From: Cytophagales bacterium
GTDB lineage: Bacteria; Bacteroidota; Bacteroidia; Cytophagales; UBA9547
NCBI GenBank assembly: GCA_013297755.1
Contig: JAAFIH010000029.1
Span: 1-64,000, forward strand
Reading direction: 5' to 3'
DNA length: 64,000 nucleotides
In this document: in pieces, positions 34,741 through 42,903 of the stretch
Position numbering within the stretch: the stretch's first letter is position 1
Layout of the letters: every line of letters starts with the position of its first letter
The notes under the pieces: model-generated
The model's database searches: none
Told to the model about the DNA's origin: nothing
Seen by the model: only the letters and a program-made list of their open reading frames with translations
Position numbers and translations under genes: made by a program

Positions 34741-35003
34741 TCTTTAAAAACAAGTAATATTATTTTTTTTATTTTATATCAAACCGAAAAATTAAGATTA
34801 CATTCCTATAATTTTTCTCCCACTTGGGGTGAAATTAAAAGAGGGGTTTTTAGAAGTTCCCTAAAGTATTTTATAAAGTCAAATTACTAATGTTATAATC
34901 TTTTAATTAAATTTGTAAAGTAAGAATTTTTGAAAAAAATGCTTTGTCTTTTTTTGTACTTAAAAATTTTTAACGATATTACTCCCAAAATATCAATCAA
35001 TAC

Positions 35004-36692
35004 ATGGAACGAAAACACATAAAAGAAAAAGTTGCTAAGTTTTTTGGTACTAAAATAAATAGAGATTTTGGAGCCAAATTTTTTGATATTTTTATAGAAA
35101 TACTCGTTTTGCTCAATGTAGTAGCTGTTATTTTAGAATCTTATGATTATTTATATGTACAGTTTGGCGATGTTTTCGATTGGTTTGAGGTTTTTACAGT
35201 TACTATTTTTAGCATAGAATATCTGCTCAGGCTTTGGGTTTCGGATATGAATTATCCACGAAAACTCAAATGGCAAGCCTATAAAAAATTTATTTTTAGT
35301 GCCAATTCTATTGTTGATTTAATATCTATTATTCCATTTTTTATTCCATTTATTACCAATCTTGATTTACGCCATTTACGTATTTTTAGACTAATCAGAC
35401 TGTTGAGGGTTTTTAAACTCAATAAATATTCGCACTCATTATTACTTATTGCCAAAATTATGAGCGAAAAAAAGCAAGAGCTTTTGGCCACTTTGTTGAT
35501 GTTTTTTTCGGTTTTAGTTATAGCAAGCTCACTTATGTTTTATCTCGAACATGCAGCACAGCCCAAGGCCTTTCCTAATATAATGCAATCGTTTTGGTGG
35601 GGCATTATTACTCTTACTACCATTGGTTATGGCGATATATTTCCGATAACGGCTGCTGGCAAAGTTTTGGGCAGTATCATAGCCATGATGGGGGTGATGA
35701 TAGTGGCCATTCCTACGGGTATAATCTCGTCTAGTTTTGTGCAAAAAATGGAAGAATCAAAGCAAAAACGCAGAATGAGCGACATCAGAAACAAATTGAG
35801 GGAGGCTTTTTATAAAAAATATATTCCCGAAATTGCCTGCAAAGTAAGGCGTGGGCAGCTGAGCCTCGAAGCTGTAAAAGTAAATTTGGAGCTGTCTGAA
35901 GACGATATTTATAAAATTGCCGAAGGCAAAAATGAATTTAGATTTAGAATAATGAAAATATTAAATAATGGTATTATGATGGATAAATTGTTTTTAGAAT
36001 ACCGTGAAACAAACACAGATTATGGTACCTTTACACAAAGAAAAAGTAATATTATAATAGTTTCGCCAGAAAGTCTCAACAAACAAGGGATTGGATATTT
36101 TGCTTATTGTTTGTCTGAAAAATTAAGAGCTAATTATATTTCAAACGAATTTTATGGCGATGAGGCTATACCCAACGAAGAAGATTTTGGCGATAAAGGA
36201 TTAGAGTTAGAAAATGCTTTCAATTTTAGGCACAATAAGGCGTATTTTCAAAAAACGGAAGACTTAATACCCGATGGATTTTACTTGTGGCAAGAGCATC
36301 TCAAAAAGTTTTTGTCTCCAAATGCTTTGTATTTGGTGTTTAACACATTTGATGCTGCCAATGGCTCGTTTGTGCATCTGACCTATTTTAAAAAACGAAA
36401 TAGCCAAACACAAACAGATGAATATACTTATGATAATGCAGAACATTTGCAAAATTTTAAAGAGATTTTGATTTCTAAAGCCAATGAAAAATATCAAAAA
36501 CAAGTAAAAGTTACCGAAAATGGTAATTTTCAATCTATTAGAGAAAATAATATTTTACAGTTTATTTCTGATAATTTGCAAGCTCAAGTGTTGCTAATCA
36601 ATATCAATACAGAATTTGTGATGAAAGAGAACCTATTTGTGTTGGTGGGTCTCATGGCCGATGCCATCAAAGAAGAGTTAATTGGATATTGA
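35004..36692 (+). CDS. Voltage-gated potassium channel homologue with large cytoplasmic domain
   Basis: A 562-residue six-transmembrane channel. S1 and S2 lie near residues 27-47 and 58-78. S4 carries a charge ladder, RHLRIFRLIRLLRVFK at 123-138. The pore helix FWWGIITL leads into selectivity filter TIGYGD at 206-211, and S6 is at 219-245. The channel part is usual for KvAP/KvLm-like bacterial Kv channels. The cytoplasmic part of over 300 residues (251-562) is unusual. It has a basic linker, a helical segment (LREAFYKKYIPEIACKVRRG) and a domain with NIIIVSPESLNKQGIGYFAYCLSEKL that I do not recognise and that is not a plain RCK/TrkA-N fold. It starts at ATG 35004. No partner subunit is adjacent. 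Confidence 0.85.
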   Translation: MERKHIKEKVAKFFGTKINRDFGAKFFDIFIEILVLLNVVAVILESYDYLYVQFGDVFDWFEVFTVTIFSIEYLLRLWVSDMNYPRKLKWQAYKKFIFSANSIVDLISIIPFFIPFITNLDLRHLRIFRLIRLLRVFKLNKYSHSLLLIAKIMSEKKQELLATLLMFFSVLVIASSLMFYLEHAAQPKAFPNIMQSFWWGIITLTTIGYGDIFPITAAGKVLGSIIAMMGVMIVAIPTGIISSSFVQKMEESKQKRRMSDIRNKLREAFYKKYIPEIACKVRRGQLSLEAVKVNLELSEDDIYKIAEGKNEFRFRIMKILNNGIMMDKLFLEYRETNTDYGTFTQRKSNIIIVSPESLNKQGIGYFAYCLSEKLRANYISNEFYGDEAIPNEEDFGDKGLELENAFNFRHNKAYFQKTEDLIPDGFYLWQEHLKKFLSPNALYLVFNTFDAANGSFVHLTYFKKRNSQTQTDEYTYDNAEHLQNFKEILISKANEKYQKQVKVTENGNFQSIRENNILQFISDNLQAQVLLININTEFVMKENLFVLVGLMADAIKEELIGY

Positions 36693-36705
36693 AAACGAAA
36701 TAAAT

Positions 36706-36770
36706 GAACTTCTAAAAAACTTACTATATTTTTAATTTAATTTTTTTGATATAGTGTTTTTTAGAAGCTC
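36706..36770. terminator. Long hairpin between convergent genes
   Basis: GAACTTCTAAAAAAC (36706-36720) pairs with GTTTTTTAGAAGCTC (36756-36770) with one mismatch; ACTAT/ATAGT inside extends the stem. It lies between the convergent K+ channel and hsp20 genes and can serve both as a terminator. Confidence 0.6.
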
Positions 36771-36782
36771 ATTTTAGTAATA

Positions 36783-37202
36783 TTACTTAATTGATACTGT
36801 TTTTTTGGTATGCACAATATCAGATTTTGGAATTGTAATGGTAAGAATTCCATTGTCGTAATTGGCCTCTATGTTATCAGTATCTACATTTTCGGGTAGC
36901 GTAAAATTTCTAGTAAACTTACCATATTTTGTTTCTATGGATTTGTAGAGTTTGGTGTTTTCTTCTTTTTCTAGTTTACGCTCACCACTCAAGGTAAGTA
37001 ATTTTTTGTCGATTTCTATTTTGAAATCTTCTTTTTTTATGCCAGGAATAGCTGCCTGAATTTCATATATTTTTTCGGTCTCTATTACATCAACACTGGG
37101 CAAGAAACTACTTGATTTGTGGTACTGATGTTCTGACAAATGATTTTCAAATATATTATCAAATATTTGAACTAACGATGGATTATATTTTGTAATAAAC
37201 AT
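36783..37202 (-). CDS. hsp20: Hsp20/alpha-crystallin small heat-shock protein
   Basis: A 139-residue ATP-independent holdase. An N-terminal arm (1-37) precedes the alpha-crystallin domain from PSVDVIETEKIYEIQAAIPG onward, with KEDFKIEIDKKLLTLSGER, the GKFTRNFTLPE loop and AxYDNGILTITIPK near residues 112-126. The C-terminal tail is short and carries a basic VHTKKTVSIK ending. Length and motifs are typical. It starts at ATG 37200-37202. The upstream region contains two direct copies of a GACAAAATGGCACAT motif 40 bp apart, likely regulatory. Confidence 0.93.
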   Translation of the reverse strand: MFITKYNPSLVQIFDNIFENHLSEHQYHKSSSFLPSVDVIETEKIYEIQAAIPGIKKEDFKIEIDKKLLTLSGERKLEKEENTKLYKSIETKYGKFTRNFTLPENVDTDNIEANYDNGILTITIPKSDIVHTKKTVSIK

Positions 37203-37301
37203 GGCTTTTTAGATTTTAAAATTATACAATAAATGATTAAATGTTCGAACAATTAAAGATGTATAAAAACTGTACCAAAGCATAAAAAGGCCAAAAAATA
37301 A

Positions 37302-37356
37302 GACAAAATGGCACATATTGTTAAAATCAGAACCCAAAAGCGACAAAATGGCACAT
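37302..37356. promoter_or_regulatory. Duplicated operator-like motif upstream of hsp20
   Basis: GACAAAATGGCACAT occurs at 37302-37316 and again at 37342-37356, exactly 40 bp apart. The second copy is part of a 7-bp palindrome, CAAAATG-GCA-CATTTTG. The spacing is about four helical turns, as for cooperative binding of a regulator. The TGGCAC part recalls the -24 element of sigma-54, but no GC follows at the needed distance in either orientation, so an operator is the better reading. Confidence 0.5.
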
Positions 37357-37442
37357 TTTGGTTTTTTTTGCATAAAATATACAATGTGTCAATACTAAGT
37401 ACATTTAATATGATAAAATCCTAAAAGAGGCTCATAGTATTT

Positions 37443-38417
37443 TTAAGCATCCACACCACAGCATTTTTTGTATTTTTTGCCACTTCCACAAGAGCATGGG
37501 TCGTTTCTGCTTATTTTATACTCTTTGAGAAGGGGCATTTGAGGTTCATATTCAATAAAATTATTTTTTTGTTTAATAACAGGATTTTCAGAAAGCATTT
37601 TTATAAAAACCTCATCAATTTTTTTAAGATGTTTTGTTTTTTCTTTGTAAGAAAGATAATCATTCCAAGTTGAGGTAATGTGTTCATACAGCTCAAAAAT
37701 ATCAATATATGGTTTTCTAATATGATTACTATTTTGCTCAAGCATTAAATTTTCATAACTACCATTAAATCCATAGTTTGGAATATCTCGGTCGTAAAGT
37801 TCTTTTACGATTGAATAGAGTGATTCCAGCTTTATCTCAACTACATCAGAACAAACACAAGCTACAAAATCTGAGTCTAAAAGTTCCACAGAAGTTGAAT
37901 TGAAATAGGTTAATAATTCTTTAAAAATTGGCTCTACTATTTGTTTATCAATTTTTTCATGTAAAACCGCCTGTATTATTCCATTTGTGATACCCATTTT
38001 GGTAAATATTTCAATTTCAGAAAATAAAGCATTTTTGACTGCATCCAAATTTGATAACCCCAAATTAAAAAAAACATTCCAAAGTGTTTCCGTTTTGTGG
38101 TCTGAAAGCCAAAACTCTATATTATCTTTATCTGAATGTTTTTCAAAAAATTGAATGATTTTAGGCAAACTTTCATTTGAATTCAAATGATTTAACAAAA
38201 AAAGAGCATGAAGCACAAAGGACGTTTTTTCACTTTCATCCTCATAAATATCTAAATCTAGCGATGTAGATTCTAAAATTAATTCCAAATCTTGAATCAA
38301 GGTTTTCCTCGGCAGAGCTATAATCTGCCTTAAAATTTCATGGTCTATAAGTAAATCATTTTCATATAAATGATGTATTTCAGTGGGGTGATTGAAAGGG
38401 ATTTCGGTATAATTCAT
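37443..38417 (-). CDS. DUF1186-like protein with C-terminal SEC-C zinc motif
   Basis: A 324-residue soluble protein of helical-repeat character ([17 protein letters not shown] start, [14 protein letters not shown], repeated acidic helices), like DUF1186 proteins. The last 20 residues are a SEC-C zinc-binding motif ([17 protein letters not shown]), the same module that tethers SecA to SecB and ribosomes. It probably mediates protein or ribosome binding; the function is unproven. It starts at ATG 38415-38417, 9 bp after the stop of the 2-oxoglutarate oxygenase gene on the same strand. The pair is therefore very likely one operon, and the two proteins may act on the same target. Confidence 0.8.
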   Translation of the reverse strand: MNYTEIPFNHPTEIHHLYENDLLIDHEILRQIIALPRKTLIQDLELILESTSLDLDIYEDESEKTSFVLHALFLLNHLNSNESLPKIIQFFEKHSDKDNIEFWLSDHKTETLWNVFFNLGLSNLDAVKNALFSEIEIFTKMGITNGIIQAVLHEKIDKQIVEPIFKELLTYFNSTSVELLDSDFVACVCSDVVEIKLESLYSIVKELYDRDIPNYGFNGSYENLMLEQNSNHIRKPYIDIFELYEHITSTWNDYLSYKEKTKHLKKIDEVFIKMLSENPVIKQKNNFIEYEPQMPLLKEYKISRNDPCSCGSGKKYKKCCGVDA

Positions 38418-38426
38418 ATTTTGTTT

Positions 38427-40583
38427 TTATATTTGTTTTAAATCTAGAATTGTTTTTAAATCAGTTTTATATTGTATCAAATCCCTTTCGTAACTTGCTA
38501 CACTTTTGGTAAGAATTAAAGTATGTGGGCTTCCTTTTTTAATAGTTTCGTGCGTAATATCGAGCTGTAAATTTGAGATTATATTCAAATAATTGTCTCT
38601 TATACCTTGAATTTCTTTTATTTCTAGGGTATTTTTTGTTTCATCACTACAAAAATCAAGCAGTACATTTTCTAATTTCCCAATATTTTTTAGCTTAGGA
38701 AAAAATCTTTTGAATGTTGCTGGTTTTTCTGGTTCTGCAGCTGTTTGTAGTTTCAAAAATGAAATTGTGATATCGTAAATACCACTATAAAAACTCGATG
38801 TGGTGTTATCTTTATTTTTAATGATTGGAACAAAAACTTTATCGACAAGATTTCGATTGATGTTGACTTCTATGGCATCTAACAAATCTTTTTCGATTTT
38901 TATCCAAACGATATGGTTGGCAAGTAATATTTCAAATATTTTTATCAAATCATTGTTTGCCTTGAGATACATGGTTGAGGCATATTCTGTAAGAAAATAA
39001 TTTAAAGTAGTAATTATTTTGCTTTTTGTAAATTCAATAATTTCTTGAGCAAAAGTTTGATTTTTAACATTAAAATCGTTTAGAGTCAAAACCCAATGGA
39101 TGAAGCTATTTATATCATTCTTACTAAATATTTCTAATGAAATTTGATTCCATTGGTGTATTGTGCCATTTTCATAAAGTTGGATAAATGCTTGTGGACT
39201 AACACAATCGAAGAAATAGGTAACTTTTTGAATATGGTTTGGATTAGTAAAATATTTTGGAGTATATTTTATATATAATTGAATGAGTGGGTCAGCATCT
39301 CCCATTGATAGATTTTTTTTGTTTGATAAAGTTAATTTTTCTGCTAATGTGAAGCAAAAATGATGTTTATCTTGACTATTTAAGTAATATTTTATCCATT
39401 CAAAAATACTTGAATTTTGTAAAACCACTGTATCGTTTCCTAAGATGTTGAATGGCGACAAAAACACAAAAGCATGGTGATAATAATAGGTAACATCTGG
39501 TCCATAATTGCCCATGTAGCCAGTAGATTCTACTTCTGCTGGCTCTTCGTTTTCGTAATCTAAAAGATTAATGAAGTCTATGTTTTTAAATTCTAATCCA
39601 TTTAAAGAAGGTATTTTTGAATCATACCATTTTAAAAAAGTTGTATATTCCTCATTAATTTCATCAATAACATCAGAATCGCCATCGTTTGGATAGCCCT
39701 CGATGGTATGCGAAACCAGTGCCATATTGCAATACCAACCCAGTTTTGATGCCACAGATGCTAAAATTTCCCATACTTTGGTGTCTGTACTTTTCAATAA
39801 ATAAAAGTCAAAACTTTCGGGTGTGTATTGGTGCTTTAGTTTATAGCCTAATGGTTTTTGAAAATCCATTTCATTGATGTTATTCAAAAAAGTGAAAATA
39901 TTTTTTTCGATATGGCTTGTCGTTGTTGGAGTAGGCAATTCACTATTTGGTTGCGTTTTTATTAAATTATAAACCAATGTCAAACGATAACCAGCTGTAA
40001 GAGGAGCTATGGCGTGTTCGCAATCGGCATAAAAAGCAATGTGATTAAAGGTATCTGGACTGTCGCTAAAATCTATGGTATGGTGTGTTCCATCAAAGAA
40101 AATGTCAAATTCTCCACCTTTGTATTGGCAGGGCAGCACGATGACTAATGTTGCAAACATGCCTTTTTTTCGCTCTGTGTCTTGGTGTTTTTTGAAAAAA
40201 CTACCTTTTTCATAAAGTAATAATTTATATAATGCAGCATCAACTTCAATGTTTTCGATTCCAAAATCAGTTTTTATGGTATGTATACAACTTTGTAAGA
40301 ATTTATCCCATTTGTCTGATTTTAAAGTAATTTCAGAAGCATCAATTTCCCAAGTATTTCTTACTGAAGTGTCTACTATGGTTTGGCTACCTTTGCCAAA
40401 TGGAGCTTGAATGGCCATTTTTTTTATTTTTTCGGCATAAATATCTACTAATGGCAAAGGAACTTCTCCAATGCCATTGATAAACAAATGTGGAATAAAA
40501 AATGGATGTGATTTTGTGCTAAAAAAACTGATTTTCTCGTCAATTTTCTCTAATTCTTGGTTGATGTATTCTAAGTTTGGCAT
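38427..40583 (-). CDS. Large 2-oxoglutarate/Fe(II) oxygenase (prolyl-hydroxylase-like)
   Basis: A 718-residue protein whose first third is a double-stranded beta-helix dioxygenase. LYEKGSFFKKHQD carries the His133-x-Asp135 iron ligands. VIVLPCQYKGGEFDIFFDG follows at about 147-165, with distal ligand His190 in DCEHAI and the 2-oxoglutarate arginine Arg200 in GYRLTLVYNL. The remaining 500 or so residues are helical and of unknown fold. They are much longer than in ordinary prolyl 4-hydroxylases and presumably bind the substrate. It likely hydroxylates a protein. It starts at ATG 40581-40583 and is co-directional, 9 bp apart, with the SEC-C protein. No signal peptide, so cytoplasmic. Confidence 0.75.
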   Translation of the reverse strand: MPNLEYINQELEKIDEKISFFSTKSHPFFIPHLFINGIGEVPLPLVDIYAEKIKKMAIQAPFGKGSQTIVDTSVRNTWEIDASEITLKSDKWDKFLQSCIHTIKTDFGIENIEVDAALYKLLLYEKGSFFKKHQDTERKKGMFATLVIVLPCQYKGGEFDIFFDGTHHTIDFSDSPDTFNHIAFYADCEHAIAPLTAGYRLTLVYNLIKTQPNSELPTPTTTSHIEKNIFTFLNNINEMDFQKPLGYKLKHQYTPESFDFYLLKSTDTKVWEILASVASKLGWYCNMALVSHTIEGYPNDGDSDVIDEINEEYTTFLKWYDSKIPSLNGLEFKNIDFINLLDYENEEPAEVESTGYMGNYGPDVTYYYHHAFVFLSPFNILGNDTVVLQNSSIFEWIKYYLNSQDKHHFCFTLAEKLTLSNKKNLSMGDADPLIQLYIKYTPKYFTNPNHIQKVTYFFDCVSPQAFIQLYENGTIHQWNQISLEIFSKNDINSFIHWVLTLNDFNVKNQTFAQEIIEFTKSKIITTLNYFLTEYASTMYLKANNDLIKIFEILLANHIVWIKIEKDLLDAIEVNINRNLVDKVFVPIIKNKDNTTSSFYSGIYDITISFLKLQTAAEPEKPATFKRFFPKLKNIGKLENVLLDFCSDETKNTLEIKEIQGIRDNYLNIISNLQLDITHETIKKGSPHTLILTKSVASYERDLIQYKTDLKTILDLKQI

Positions 40584-40911
40584 GTTGTTGTTATAAAAAT
40601 TTTACTTATTATTGATGTAAATTTTAAAAAATAAATCAAGAAATTTTAATTATTTTAAAAAAAGTATTGTTTAAATGACCAAAATCTGCATCTATTGTCA
40701 TCAATGGCACATTTATAGTATATGAAATGGCAGCAATCCAAAGGTGGTTCTTACCTAACTTTTATGCAGCTCAAATCAATAAATTACCATTTGTGTCTTT
40801 ATGTAAATGCAGGATTCAAGTCGCAAATGCAACTTTTTGTTTGCCTGATGCAAGCCGCAAATGCAACTTTTGTTTTAAAACTTCTAAAGGATTTTGTAAA
40901 TTATATTTCAA
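40584..40911. other. Non-coding gap with a duplicated 34-bp unit
   Basis: No gene was found. Two copies of CAAG(T/C)CGCAAATGCAACTTTT start at 40817 and 40851 (see repeat entry). The rest is AT-rich. It separates the minus-strand oxygenase gene start from the end of the minus-strand NUDIX gene. Confidence 0.4.
40817..40877. repeat. Tandem 34-bp repeat containing GCAAATGCAACTTTT
   Basis: Copy A at 40817-40842 and copy B at 40851-40876 differ at few positions, with a period of 34 bp. The unit is more GC-balanced than its surroundings and looks like a REP-type dispersed intergenic element. No further copy was noticed in this window. Confidence 0.55.
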
Positions 40912-41487
40912 CTATAATTTATTAAAATCAACTTTTTTTTCTTGTAACCATTTTTCGGCCATCAAAATACCCACCATACTTATACTATCAGTGATTTGGC
41001 TTTTCATTACCATATTGATAGCTTCTTTGAAAGGTATTTTTTTTACAGTAATGTCTTCACAATCTTCTTGGTCGGCTTGTAATTGCGTAAGATTTTGAGC
41101 TAAAAAAATAATACCATCTTCGTTTGTTACAGAGTTAGAAGTATGAATTTTTCCTAATACATGCCACTCTTGAGCCACTAAGCCAGTTTCTTCGAGCAAT
41201 TCACGTTTGGCACAATCAAGAGCGTCTTCTTGGCCTATAGGGCAGCCACCTTCGGGTATTTCCCAACTATATTGATCAAGTGGATAGCGATGTTGTCCTA
41301 CCAAAAAAATATTTTCTTCGTGGTCTATTGGAACAACACCAATGGCTTTGTTTTTGAAAAGTACCTTTCCATAAATTCCAGGTTTGCCAGCGGGGTTGGT
41401 TACCTGATGCTCTTCAACCTTAATCCAAGCATTTTCATACACTTCTTTGCTACTTAATTTAATCCAAGGTTTTTTTGAAGATGACAT
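40912..41487 (-). CDS. nudF: NUDIX hydrolase, ADP-ribose pyrophosphatase-like
   Basis: A 191-residue cytoplasmic pyrophosphohydrolase. The NUDIX box runs from Gly81 through Glu87 to REL-LEE-TGL at 95-103, fitting GX5EX7REUXEEXGU. QYSWEIPEGG directly before the box is typical of the ADP-ribose/NDP-sugar subgroup. It probably cleaves ADP-ribose or a nucleoside-diphosphate sugar to AMP plus phosphosugar; the exact substrate is not decidable. The start ATG is at 41485-41487. It stands alone. Confidence 0.88.
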   Translation of the reverse strand: MSSSKKPWIKLSSKEVYENAWIKVEEHQVTNPAGKPGIYGKVLFKNKAIGVVPIDHEENIFLVGQHRYPLDQYSWEIPEGGCPIGQEDALDCAKRELLEETGLVAQEWHVLGKIHTSNSVTNEDGIIFLAQNLTQLQADQEDCEDITVKKIPFKEAINMVMKSQITDSISMVGILMAEKWLQEKKVDFNKL

Positions 41488-41811
41488 TTGTAATTGATAA
41501 TTTTATTCAAACTTGATATAATTGCTGATATAATCAAATTTTTTAAAAAAATATTTTTAAATTTTTATTATATAAAACTTACTTCCTATTCTTCAATGGT
41601 TTGTTTTTGTGTATCAATTTATATTAAAAGTATCTATATTTGTAATCAAAAAATTATTAATTCTTATTTTTAAAAAAATATGAATATTGTTTATTAAAAT
41701 TTAATTGTAACTGAAATTGTTGCTATTGATTTGAAAAAAAATATTTTAAATAAAATGCTGTAAGAGTAATATTTAATTTTGCTACTATATTAAAACTCAA
41801 ATCTAAATAAT
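41488..41811. other. AT-rich divergent gap
   Basis: Promoter space for the divergent NUDIX gene and the exported protein at 41812. No complete TTTG-N19-TAnnTTTG, repeat, hairpin or small gene could be made out. Confidence 0.35.
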
Positions 41812-42642
41812 TTGTCTATCCAATATTTAAGACTACTTTTAATAAATTTTTTAATTTTTATTACTATCATTGAAAGTAACTGTCAAAATAATTATAAACC
41901 ATTATTAGATACATTAATAGCACAACAAAATTATAGCTCTGCCCTGCTACTAGCCAAGAGAATGTTATATTTTTCAAAGGATTCTACCGAAAACAATGAA
42001 TTAATTATTACTATATCTAAAATTTTAATATCATCTAATCAACCAGTTGAAGCCTACCAAAATTTAGCTTTCATTATAAATAATCCTGTATCAAACGCAA
42101 ATGTTTTTTCAGAGGCCCTCATCTATAGTGCAATTTCGTTTATTCAGCTAGAGGAATATAATACTGCATTGTATTTTTTAGAAACTAGAATCTTTGAAGA
42201 TGTATGGCGTAATACCAGAAACATACTTGCTGCCTATTGTTATTTGATGATTGGTGATAATGTATCTTCAAAATTACAACTAAGTTATATGGGTATTGAT
42301 GATACTGAACTACTTTTTAGTAATAAAAGTATAAAGAAATTAAAAAAATTAAAATTTATAAATAATACAATATCTTTAATTATTCCTGGGTATTCTTATT
42401 TTTCAAATAATAGATTTGGTTATGGTATAACTGCTTTAGCTTTGCATAGTGGTTTATTTTATTGGACACTAACTACTGCCTTAGTTGCTCCTATAGATGC
42501 TACTTTTTTTATTTTACCGCTTACTTTACGTTATTATGCTGGTACTCAAACTAGATCAAACACTATTTATGAAAAAAAATTAAAATTATTGAGAAACAAA
42601 ATTTTCACCGATTTTGTCAAAAAAAATAAAACCATTTTATAA
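41812..42642 (+). CDS. Exported or membrane protein of unknown function, helical-repeat
   Basis: A 276-residue protein. A hydrophobic N-terminus (LRLLLINFLIFITII) ends in ESNCQN, which could be either a signal peptide or a weak lipobox. A helical TPR-like part (residues 30-180) follows, and then a hydrophobic C-terminal region with IIPGYSYFSNNRFGYGITALALHSGLFYWTL. That region recalls DUF5683-type membrane anchors of Bacteroidota (recollection). It begins at TTG 41812, since the first ATG (residue 45) would remove the signal sequence. I do not recognise a named function. It is monocistronic. Confidence 0.6.
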   Translation: MSIQYLRLLLINFLIFITIIESNCQNNYKPLLDTLIAQQNYSSALLLAKRMLYFSKDSTENNELIITISKILISSNQPVEAYQNLAFIINNPVSNANVFSEALIYSAISFIQLEEYNTALYFLETRIFEDVWRNTRNILAAYCYLMIGDNVSSKLQLSYMGIDDTELLFSNKSIKKLKKLKFINNTISLIIPGYSYFSNNRFGYGITALALHSGLFYWTLTTALVAPIDATFFILPLTLRYYAGTQTRSNTIYEKKLKLLRNKIFTDFVKKNKTIL

Positions 42643-42903
42643 AAAGTATTCATCAAATATTTATTTTTTAAACAAATTACAGTAAAAGAATTGAGGAATA
42701 GAAAAATCAATTAGATGATTTTTAAACTACAATAAGCTTTTATCAACAATTATTTTTCGTAATAAAACACTATCTTGTAAGAAGTAGCAACTATTTATAA
42801 TACTCTATTTGTCAAATATATTTTTTGAAATTTATTTTCAATCTCAGGATAATTGATTAAGAAAATAAAAAATTTATTACTTAAATAATTTTTAGCACAA
42901 TTT

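Noticed and set aside
37302-37380. Sigma-54 promoter for hsp20 based on TGGCAC
   Set aside because: No GC at the required distance from the GG, and the orientation points away from hsp20.
40722-41098. Overlapping plus-strand open frames over the 40.8-kb repeat and the NUDIX gene
   Set aside because: They run antisense into a clearly real NUDIX gene and through a tandem repeat; they are shadows.
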